In this document: one piece after another, positions 52,401-61,976 of the stretch
Position numbering within the stretch: position 1 is the first letter of the stretch
Layout of the letters: each line of letters opens with the position of its first letter
DNA from: Zygnema circumcarinatum
Lineage: Eukaryota > Streptophyta > Zygnematophyceae > Zygnematales > Zygnemataceae
NCBI GenBank assembly: GCA_037447605.1
Contig: CM074804.1
Location: 8,597,356-8,661,355, forward strand
DNA length: 64,000 nucleotides
Direction: 5' to 3'
Notes under the pieces: model-generated
Database searches by the model: none
Told to the model about the DNA's origin: nothing
The model's input: the letters and a program-made list of their open reading frames with translations, nothing else
Program-made: the position numbers and the translations under genes

Positions 52401-54310
52401 GATTGATGGTACAATACAAATGTACGAGTTTGCTCTGTGAGCAATACAACCACATCAAGTAGACTTCAGTAACTCCAAAACGCCCCCTCAATAAAAAGAC
52501 ACAAGATCATCGTCACATACCATGATAGTTTGTAACAATGTGACCCTCACTATCCCATACGAGCCCGGAACCATTTCCTTCTGGTACCTGCCATCAAAAT
52601 TAGACCCACAAAGTTCCCTTCTAATGTGGTTCACAACTTATTGGCATTCACAAAAACAGCAATGGCATGTATCTTACCAAGACCGCGTTTGGCATGAACT
52701 CGGAATCAAGAATTCAAATGATGTCATAAAAGCACGGCACCTGTGCCCATGAAGGCCATTAGCCTTCACATGGATGGCCCTGGCGAAGCCCACCTCCACA
52801 GAGCCTGTCAGATTGACTTGCGGCCGCAGAGTAATGTCGAAAATGTTTACAACGGAGTAGGTGCTCTTCTCAAAAAGGTCCACCGTCGCCTTCTGAGCTC
52901 CGTCAACACCAAAACGGCCATATGAACGCCCAAAATGCTTAAATACCACGCATACAGATAAACGATACTACACGGACACGGACTACTCTGAAGCTACCCG
53001 TTCCAGATAAGCACTCCACGCATAATGAGCAGCTTCTTCACACGATTTCGCACAAACACGATAACCTTCGGAGCAGTTTGGTAGTCCATGGCTGTTAATT
53101 TAATTTAAATGAAATTTAAGCTAGTGATAGAAATATATCGTAGTACTATCACATAACTTTCTGTTAAATTATTTACAAGAAACTCAAAGACTTGCAACAG
53201 AAATAGGTCTTGCTGTCGCATGCCGTTGCATATGATGGAAGAGAGGGGCAAGAGGCAAAATTCGAGAGGGAGAGGGCGAGGGAGGACAAGAAAGGGAATC
53301 AAAACGGAAGAGAGACAGAGGGAGAATGGAGAGAGAATATAAAATTAAGAAAACAGAGGAAAAGCGAGCGGGGGGAGTCGATAAATGTCACCTCAGAAGG
53401 AAAGAGGGGCTGTGCTGGCGCTATTGGTGGAGTGACTTCTTCAATCGTTAAAGTTGGATCGCCTAACCCCCTTGCTAGGCGAACAGCCTCACCCAACACC
53501 ACTGAACTCAGACGACATAGCCATAGCCAAGAGAAATCTGAAGCGTCTTGGTCGGAAACCTGCTTTTAGGACCACGTCGTAGTTTGCGATATTAAATACC
53601 CTTCTTACTGATAATAGGGCATTTGCTCTATTCACAAATGTCAGATTCCCAATTTTTCAATTTTCTAAATCTCATCTTGACCATTCCTCTTCTGCAATAT
53701 CCTCATTTGAATTGCAGTTTGCACTTTGCATTTACATCAGGCAGAGCAGAGGCAGAGACTGCAAGAGTTTCCATCCACCTTCATTTACCTGTCATGCAAC
53801 TAGCGGGGCTTGTCCGTTTGAATTCACGCCATTTTAAAGTTAGAGGCTTTTATAGCTATTAACACGTCAGTTCCGGCTTGAAGCTATGACCAGCCTAATT
53901 TTCCGGGGAGTAGAAAGGGTGGGAGGTAGAGAACAGAAGGATGAGGGGCTAACCAGCAGGGGTGCCGATGGCTGCAGCAGAGGGGAGAGTTGACAGCGCA
54001 GCCAGCAGCGACCGGCGAGAAATTGAAGCGGATGGCAGTTGACGTGCAGATGGTTGGGAATGGCTGCAATGATGGAACCATACGCACCTTCCTTGCTCAG
54101 TGCGCGGTAGCAGCAAGCTCGCGGGAAGCACCGGAGAGTACGGCAAGAAGAAGAAGAAGAAGTAGAAGGCGCATTCCAAGGAGCCAGGGAGCCGCAGGGA
54201 GGGAGCAGCCCGCTACAGGGCGCGGAGCAGCCAGCTCAGCTCAGCTCATCAGGCGCCACCCGCGGTACCTGCAGCAGGACGGGCTACGGCGACCGCCATG
54301 GCCGGCGTAG
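49462..54310 (-). CDS. DEG8: DEG8-like serine protease (HtrA/DegP family), thylakoid lumen
   Basis: Plant DEG8 works with DEG5 in the thylakoid lumen to cleave photodamaged photosystem II D1. Resolved exons are 53559-53392 ([14 protein letters not shown]), 52892-52794 ([20 protein letters not shown]), 52587-52521 ([19 protein letters not shown], catalytic His), one around 52150-52070 ([15 protein letters not shown]), 51761-51544 ([34 protein letters not shown]), 50842-50775 ([19 protein letters not shown]), 50658-50579 ([20 protein letters not shown]), 50304-50151, 49886-49779 ([22 protein letters not shown]) and 49590-49462. The nucleophile motif GNSGG is split by the intron between 51544 and 50842, with the Ser codon rebuilt across it. 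The exon with the catalytic Asp was not found. Upstream, an exon near 54075-53960 encodes [20 protein letters not shown], a twin-arginine lumen signal. The first exon is unresolved; an ATG at 54301 is possible but its phase does not fit. Confidence 0.9.
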
Positions 54311-54608
54311 CTCCACACGTGGCCGGACGAGAAGCACGGCCCAGGCAGCCACGTGTCGCGCAGGGAGGGCAGCGCGGCGGCGAGAGGAGGTGCCATGTGG
54401 CGGAGCGGAGCGGGGTGCGCGTCTCCTCCCTCCCTCTTCAAGGGGCGGGCGGGCAGGGGGGGGGAGGAGGGTACTGGGACCCGTGACGCGGCCTCGTTGC
54501 TGCGCGGTGAGCGTCGCCTGCCTCCGTCCTTCCTCTCCCTTCCTTTCCTCCCTCTCCCCCTCCCTCCCTCCCTCCTATGCAACACTGTAAGAGCGCGAGA
54601 GACGGAGC

Positions 54609-57456
54609 ATGGCGCCGCTTGCAGGCGGCCACCCCCCGCGGGGAAAACCTCGCCACCACCAAGGTATGCACCTCATCGTCTTCTCTGCTCGACCTTGTCA
54701 TCTTTGGTATTGCGTTCATACTTATGAAAGCAACTACTTTTGGGTGAACCCAAGACTGGACGTGAAGTGAAGGCTTGTCTGTGTCGCTAGTTTCCTTTTT
54801 GCAGTTGTTGAGATGTTAAGGATGGGAAACTGAATGAGGAAAGAGTCGGATAGCTTATTTTTGTTGACTGGAAGGATTGCACATCACTTGATGGCAGGTT
54901 TGTTGGCGAAAGTATAAATTTTGCACGTTTTTACCAATCCCTGTCTGCCGATGTTGAAGCATGCCTTGTTGTTATGTCTCCGGAAACACCAAGTGAGCGG
55001 CACAGTGCTCAGTAGTGGTGACCTGAAATGCCTTTGTAGCCAAAGCTCCCCCTTCGTTGGCTGTTGCAGCGGCACGCGGATTATGTGAAGAAGCAGCGCC
55101 GTGCTGAGGCGAAGCGGGCGTTGCGTCAATGGCGTTCCGTGGAGCTCGATGCAGACGAGCACTTCAATGTACGCGGCAGGGCGTTGTACTTTCTTCGCAT
55201 GCCATCCAATCCTGTGGCAGGTTATTCCTAGCAAAGCTCACGACCGATCACGAGAATCCATTGACTTTGTTGGATGCGCAGCTGCTCACTCTTCGCTATA
55301 TTGTATGGTTCATGAGACTTTTTTGCAGCCCATAAAGGCTGCTAGAGGATGGGAGTTTTCCAGGTAGTACGCCACAATAGCACTGTGGGGAGCCTTCCAG
55401 GAAATGGCAGAGGAATCCCTCGCCATCAGCCTGTTAGCGAACGAGCGTGTTCTGAAAGGTGGGGCATAGCACTCTCACTTGCGCAAGTGCATTGCAGTGC
55501 CCTCTTTGGCAGCCATTAGTTTCTCAGTAAAAAATGCTTCATGGCTTGACTGTAACGGGAATGATGCAGCACAATGGAAGAGCCAAATCGCATATATTCT
55601 AGATTTGAACACTTGGCAATAAATTCCCCCGTCGCCCAAGGGTCTAGTGCAGGCACCAGTTCGCTGGGCTAGCGTTTACCGGTCTTGTCTCACCCGATTT
55701 TTATGTTTGGGAAATGGGACAGGCTGGAGAAGGAGCTTCGTCGATTCATTATGCACTGGAAAGGTGGGCACTGATATCCCTGTTTGTGAAATTGTTGAAG
55801 CCTCCTTCCTCAGCTGGAGGGGCTATTTCTCATGATTGATGGGGTTCCTTTGTGCCTGCGTACATGCTCAAGAGCATCATGTGTGAGTTCCTTTCCTGCT
55901 CTACGCCTGACACTGCCGAACAACCTTGACTCTGGATCCAATATAGGGCTATATGGGGCGCACCATAACCCTCATTCAGCCAACTGCCACCAAGAGGCAC
56001 ACCATTCGGCATCAGAGAACAGAGGATTCGAGCAGCAGAACGAGACCAGTGCAAGTGGCAGGCACTTTCAGGGGCATACCGAAGCTGACAGCAGACGTGG
56101 AGGTCCCTTCTCCAACCACTTTGATTCTAATAGCAGAGGAGAGTGGAAAAGTTATGAAAGAAATGGCAACAGTTTTGGCGGCCGTAGTAGCAGTGAGAGT
56201 GCCTGGAGGGACCGGGAAGATGGTAGCAAAGAGCATTGCAGCAGGGCCTTTCACGAGCAGAATAGGGAGCCACGAGGATGGCATGCGTCCACTGGTGGAG
56301 ACCAACAAGCGCGCGGTTCAAGTGGTGACAGATTCAGGAGAGCAGACGAGAAGAAACGGGGCAGTAGCCCTGACGGGCGGGAAAGTTTCTCAATGTCGGG
56401 AGCGTCGCATAGGAAGCTGCTGGGCCTGCCAATCGCCGGAACTCTCACCTCTGCTTGTGTGAAGCACGCGTAAGAGTTGGTGGAGCTTCGGGTGGCTGCT
56501 GGCTGGAGGGGGAAGGGGAGAGGGGGGGAGGGGGAGAGCAACTCCACTGACAAGTTCTTATTTAAAGAGTCCTTCGTGCAACTTTGTGATTGGCACCTTG
56601 CTCCGTATTACCACCCCAAGTGTTTTAAATCCTCAACTACAATGGCTAATGCCGATTTCTTGAGTTCCTGACAAATTTTGTGAATGGACAATTTAGACCA
56701 ATCTGGCTTGTTGCACTTATCTTACAGTTTACCCTTTAGAAAATCTCGTACGTGGTTATCAGCATCTTGATGCACTCCAACAGTATGTTAGTGATATATT
56801 GAACTTTCAGTATGCTTCAAACTTTGCTAATAGCAGGGTTAGCCTTGAGTGTACATCAAAGTTTTCTTGCGTAGAAGATTCAACGACTCTACAGGATATT
56901 GATTTGATTTGATTTCGGTTGGTCCAGATTTCGAACGTGCGCGCTGCTGTGGCATCCTGATCGCCATATTGGACCTGGCAAGGTATAACAGTCGAGTCCA
57001 TTGCATAAACTAACTATCCCCTCCATGTCAGTCATGTTGTTGTTGTTGTGGAAGGCGCTTGTGCTATAGATGGACTTGCAGTACCACATTGCACATATGC
57101 TGACGTCTGTACGCATTGCCATTAACATAGACCAGACATGACTAAAACACATGGCTCTCATCAGTTCTCGATCTATGCCCGGCAAGAACAAGTTGAACTT
57201 CCTTTTTAAGGAAAAGCACGTGCTGGTGTTGATGGGGATAGGACCCCCTCATTTTGGACATTGTGTTGTGTTGCGAAAATAGGCACGGCAAGCCCGATAG
57301 TGAAGCACGTAGGCCTTTGCCTGCGGAGAACTGTATTGCTTTCGTTCACTCAGTGCCCGGCTGTATTCTTCCTATCCGTTGCAGGTGATTGCGGAGGCGA
57401 AGTTCAAAGCGGCTTCAGTAGCCTATGAAGCGTTGTTGCGCTCCTGTAGTACTTAG
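54609..57456 (+). CDS. Class C J-protein (DnaJ-like) with C-terminal J domain
   Basis: The J domain is spread over the last three exons, which join in phase. The exon 55947-56469 ends RKLLGLPIAGTLTSACVKH, exon 56928-56982 encodes FRTCALLWHPDRHIGPGK with the essential HPD, and exon 57385-57456 encodes VIAEAKFKAASVAYEALLRS then CST and stop. J domains stimulate the ATPase of Hsp70; the HPD motif is intact. Before it is a roughly 150-residue Ser/Gly/Arg/His-rich segment. Candidate N-terminal exons are ATG 54609 (MAPLAGGHPPRGKPRHHQ), a basic helix at about 55069-55168 (RHADYVKKQRRAEAKRALRQ), and short pieces near 55725-55762 (LEKELRRFIMHWK) and 55850-55888. These are spliceable but not all phase-checked. 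Placement of J at the extreme C-terminus is as in auxilin-type proteins, but no clathrin-binding features are visible, so the client is unknown. Confidence 0.75.
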
Positions 57457-57986
57457 ATATCCATCTCAACATTACCATTCAGCATAAGGATTCATTGTTT
57501 CTCGGTGATTTCAATATTCATTGTACATTTGAAGTCGGAAATTAGCAAGCTCAGTTGAGGAGGTGATTCATATGTAAACTTTATGATGCTTAAGGATGAT
57601 ATTTTTTCCTCGGTTGCGGAGGCTAGAGTAGGAATGTGACAAAGCTAAGAGTCCTTTTAAGGCATTTGGAGGCACGTGAACACAACGTGATATGAAAGAT
57701 TTCTAGTCAATTAGTAACTTTTGTTCTCTCTTCCTCTCTTTCCCCCTCCCCCCCCTCTCTCGCCATCCCGAGGTCCTACACCCTCCCCCTCCCGCTCCTC
57801 TCTCGTTTTCTCTCCCTCTGCCCCGACTTGCCATCCCGCACTTTCTCTCCCAATGTCCTGTTGGCCTCACAAGCTCAATTGGTCAGATATAAATGTTGAC
57901 TTCATGATAGACAACATCATCATATAGAGGAACATAGTCCTCCCTAATTTAGGTCCATTTAGAGCATAGGCCCCAAGAGGAAGAAT
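57457..57986. other. 3' flank of the J-protein gene, start of subtelomeric zone
   Basis: AT-rich, then a CTCTC/CCCTCCC pyrimidine patch at about 57727-57850. No supported exon. Confidence 0.45.
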
Positions 57987-58013
57987 GTTGTACGGGACTA
58001 AAGGCCGTACAAC
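57987..58013. repeat. Perfect hairpin, 9-bp stem and 9-nt loop
   Basis: GTTGTACGG and CCGTACAAC are exact inverted repeats around the loop GACTAAAGG. It directly precedes the interstitial telomere-like tract. Confidence 0.8.
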
Positions 58014-58014
58014 G

Positions 58015-58080
58015 TTTTTAGGGTTTTTAGGGTTATTAGGGTTTTTAGGGTTATTAGGGTTTTTAGGGTTTTTAGGGTTT
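58015..58080 (+). repeat. Interstitial telomere-like tract of 9-nt units
   Basis: Seven to eight TTTTTAGGG units, two of them variant TTATTAGGG, in the same orientation as the chromosome-end repeats about 4 kb to the right. Confidence 0.95.
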
Positions 58081-58081
58081 T

Positions 58082-58267
58082 GACTCCCCCTAGGGGGAGT
58101 CAGACCTTGACCATCGCCTAACCAATTTCGTAAGCCCGTCGGGCCAATTCTGCCTTGTACGGCAGGCCTTTTTCGCAAAAAGTGGACGTTCGGCAGGTTC
58201 GGGCGCCGCGAATTCAAGAGAGCAATTTCGTAACCTTTTGCATCTCCGGGCAAGGTCTGACTCCCCC
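58082..58267. repeat. Short element bounded by 17-bp inverted repeats, with a 20-bp palindrome
   Basis: The left end has the perfect 20-bp palindrome GACTCCCCCTAGGGGGAGTC at 58082-58101. The sequence GGGGGAGTCAGACCTTG (58093-58109) recurs exactly inverted at 58251-58267, enclosing about 140 bp. The interior has CAATTTCGTAA and GCAATTTCGTAA as direct repeats and no coding capacity. It resembles a MITE-like or hairpin element; no target-site duplication is obvious. Confidence 0.7.
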
Positions 58268-58400
58268 TTTTCGCCCCGCCGCGCTCCCTCCGCCGCCCGC
58301 CGCCCGCCGCCCTCCGTTTTGTCGCCACGCGCGTCACCACCGCGCGAGCGGCGTCCCGCCGCCTGCCCGCTGCTCGCTCGCTGCGAGCTCAGATCAGCTC

Positions 58401-58424
58401 GGGTTTAGGGTTTAGGGTTTAGGG
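58401..58424 (+). repeat. Interstitial TTTAGGG tract (7-nt units)
   Basis: Three TTTAGGG units of the Arabidopsis type, between GC-rich flanks. Confidence 0.9.
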
Positions 58425-58627
58425 CTCCTCCCTCGCCGCCGCCCGAGCCATCCTTGCAGCGGAGCGAGCAGAGCGACCTCTCGCCTCCCCCCAGTGAACG
58501 GTGAGCCGGCGACGACGGCAAAAGTGCGACCGGTGAGCAAGTGACGACGGCGGACTTGAGCAGCGGTGAGTCCTTGCCCCTGCCCCTGCACCTGCCCTTG
58601 CCTCCCTCGCCCTTGCCCATGCCTCCC

Positions 58628-58637
58628 TTGTCTCCCT

Positions 58638-58668
<31 letters not shown>

Positions 58669-58768
58669 TTTTCTGCTGCTGCTGCTGTTGCTGTGGGGCT
58701 GCTGCTGCTCTTGCTGCTTTTCCTGCCGCTGCTCTTGCTGCTGTTGCTCCTGCTGCTTTTCCTGTTGC

Positions 58769-58802
<34 letters not shown>

Positions 58803-58905
58803 CATACTGCTGCTGCTGCTCTTGCTGTTGTTGTTCCTGCTGCTTTTTCTGCTTCTTTTGCTGCTGCTGCTGCTGCTGCTGTGGCTGCTGCTCTTGATGC
58901 TGCTC
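58628..58905. repeat. Imperfect CTG/CAG trinucleotide repeat
   Basis: About 280 bp dominated by CTG with CTT, CTC and TTG variants. The opposite strand would encode poly-Gln/Ser, but nothing else supports a gene. Confidence 0.9.
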
Positions 58906-58930
58906 CAGCCTTTTTTTTTTTTTTGCTTTT

Positions 58931-58979
58931 GCATTCTGCATTCTGCATTTTGCATTCCGCATTCCGCATTCCGCATTCT
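58931..58979. repeat. 7-bp tandem repeat (GCATTCT/GCATTCC), seven units
   Basis: Seven consecutive heptamers, GCATTCT, GCATTTT or GCATTCC, followed by CCTTGCC-type imperfect repeats up to about 59080. Confidence 0.9.
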
Positions 58980-59133
58980 GCCTCCCTTGCCTTTGCCCGA
59001 GCCTCCTTTGCCCTTGCCCCTTGCTGTGTTGCCCTTGCCTCTGTCTCCCTTGCCTTTGCTTGTGCCTCTTGTTCCTTTGCTTGCGCTTCTGTTGTGTGTA
59101 TGACTGTATGTTATTCCTCCCCCTTCCCATTAA

Positions 59134-59204
59134 GTTGAGGTGGCGGATTGGTTACGCAACTGTTGCAAAACAGTAATAAAGGGGTTCAAATCCCCTCTTC
59201 GACT
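59134..59204 (+). tRNA. tRNA-Cys(GCA)-like gene with a 6-nt anticodon loop
   Basis: A cloverleaf can be folded. The acceptor is GTTGAGG with CTTCGAC (7 bp, two G-T pairs), the D arm is GCG/CGC around GATTGGTTA, and the anticodon stem ACTGT/ACAGT is perfect. The T arm is AGGGG-TTCAAAT-CCCCT and the discriminator is T. The A box TGGCGGATTGG and B box GGTTCAAATCC match Pol III promoter consensus, and a TTTTT lies about 25 bp downstream. The loop is TGCAAA, one base shorter than the usual seven, as if position 32 were lost; the T33-GCA-AA order indicates Cys. The look is bacterial or organellar. It could be functional, a pseudogene, or a SINE head. Confidence 0.6.
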
Positions 59205-59280
59205 TGTAGTGTTTATTCATTCTTCTATTTTTATTAATTTAAAGTATTTGTGTTTTTGCTTCATATGCCAAATATTTGTT

Positions 59281-59672
59281 TTCTACATGGCAGGGTTTTC
59301 TGCAATGCAAGGTTTTCTGCAATGCAAGGTTTTCTGCAAGGCAAGGTTTTCTTCAATGCAAGGTTTTCTGCAATGCAAGGTTTTCTGCAATGCAAGGTTT
59401 TCTGCAAGGTTTTCTGCAGGGCAAGGTTTTCTTCAATGCAAGGTTTTCTGCAATGCAAGGTTTTCTGCAATGCAAGGTTTTCTGCAATGCAAGGTTTTCT
59501 GCAGGGCAAGGTTTTCTGCAAGGCAAGGTTTTCTTCAATGCAAGGTTTTCTGCAATGCAAGGTTTTCTGCAATGCAAGGTTTTCTGCAGGGCAAGGTTTT
59601 CTGCAGGGCAAGGTTTTCCGCAAGGCAAGGTTTTCTTCAATGCAAGGTTTTCTGAAGTGCAAGGTTTTCTGT
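59281..59672 (+). repeat. 17-bp tandem array (about 22 units)
   Basis: The unit is GGTTTTCTGCAATGCAA with four main variants differing in the CTGCAATG portion (CTGCAATG, CTGCAAGG, CTTCAATG, CTGCAGGG). Variants recur in a similar order, so there is higher-order structure of about five to six units. One unit is shortened near 59403. The unit lacks stops in all frames, so apparent overlapping proteins are artefacts. Confidence 0.95.
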
Positions 59673-59976
59673 TCTGGAACGGATCTTCGGGAGTTGAGGG
59701 CAGCACATCATTTCCAAGGTGAAACAGCTTCAAGCAGAAGTTTTGCCGCATCAGCAACTCTTCAAGGGGAAAGGGTGGATGTACCGCGGGCTGTCTTTCG
59801 TACCTTGGAGGATGGCCTACAGGTTTGCAATTGTAGCCTTCCGTACTGCTTTCGATGTAGCCTATGTCAGGAGGATTGTCTGCAGTTTTTTTCATGTACA
59901 TGATGCATCGCGGTGCAGGTGTGTATGCTTTATTGAAATATTGGCATTATGTGATTCCTTCTGTCATTTGACACAG

Positions 59977-61047
<1,071 letters not shown>

Positions 61048-61976
61048 CTGATCCATTTAGAAAGAAAGACAGACAAAGGGCAAAGACTCACTAAAGTGTG
61101 GGCCATATAGGAACCGCAAAAAGTTTGAGTGCTTGTGCATAACCAAGCTGCTAATTGGGGAAGGCAAGAGTGTGAACCGTTGCCAATGTCCCTTATAATG
61201 GTCTACTTGAAAGCATCTAGACCCAAGGTGTATAATAACATTGCCCATGCCCGTATCAACAGTAGATCACCTTGAAAATAAAGGATGCAGGCCTCACAGA
61301 CGCATCTATCTTGACTCCAAAGTGAAGTGCATGCAACGTTTACAAAAGTTGCTTTCAATGCATCCAGTGTTTCAAAATGTGCCGAACAAGATGTTCCCCT
61401 AACCCAGCCGTAATTAAGCCCACACCTAACACGCCATGCAATCATCTTCAGCTCTGGCGACGTCCAATTCTAGAAACTGCTGTGGAACCAAATTCCAAGA
61501 AAAATGTTTCAATCACTTTGTCAGATCTTTGCCAAACCTTTTTATCCTTGATCTCGCTCGACTGTATCCATGCCTTAATCTGATCTCGATACCGTTGAAG
61601 TTTCTTGATCTCTTTTTTCAAGTCAGCATCAAACTTTTCTTTCTGGTTGGCGCTCTCTGTGTCGTTATCACCTGTGCATTTACGGTGTGCAGAAAGTCAG
61701 CCAATCAACTCAACTTCGCGCTTATCACTGCTTTCAAAGCAAACTATTCCACGGTTCCACGAGGTTGCACTGAGGAACCAACGACGTTCAAGTGTTGCGA
61801 AAAGACTATCATTGCCTCAGTTAATTCCGGAGAGCTCTTGAATTCTATGTGTATGTAGAAAATGTGACACCCGCAGTTGATCCTTGCATCATATCAGCTT
61901 ATTCAATGTACCGTATACACCGAATGCCAAAGATGGATTTTGCTTTTCTTCAGTTTTAATTGAGTGTTAACCCATC
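61048..61976. other. Subtelomeric spacer without recognised features
   Basis: About 0.9 kb of average composition between the amylase remnant and the telomere repeats. No continuation of the amylase frame or other exon is visible. Confidence 0.5.

Noticed and set aside
58405-59138. Poly-Gln or poly-Leu/Cys proteins on either strand
   Set aside because: All length comes from CTG/CAG repeats and the 7-bp repeat. No splice sites, family motif or folded segment, and frames are open on both strands at once.
59134-59204. tRNA-Leu(CAA) reading of the anticodon loop
   Set aside because: It would break the invariant T at position 33 and lacks the long variable arm of tRNA-Leu; Cys(GCA) fits better.
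59281-59672. CRISPR-like array
   Set aside because: Units are directly adjacent without unique spacers, and the genome is eukaryotic.
59140-59903. Several overlapping proteins made of repeated FCNARFSAMQGFLQCK-like units
   Set aside because: The 17-bp unit has no stops in any frame, so overlapping open frames are unavoidable.
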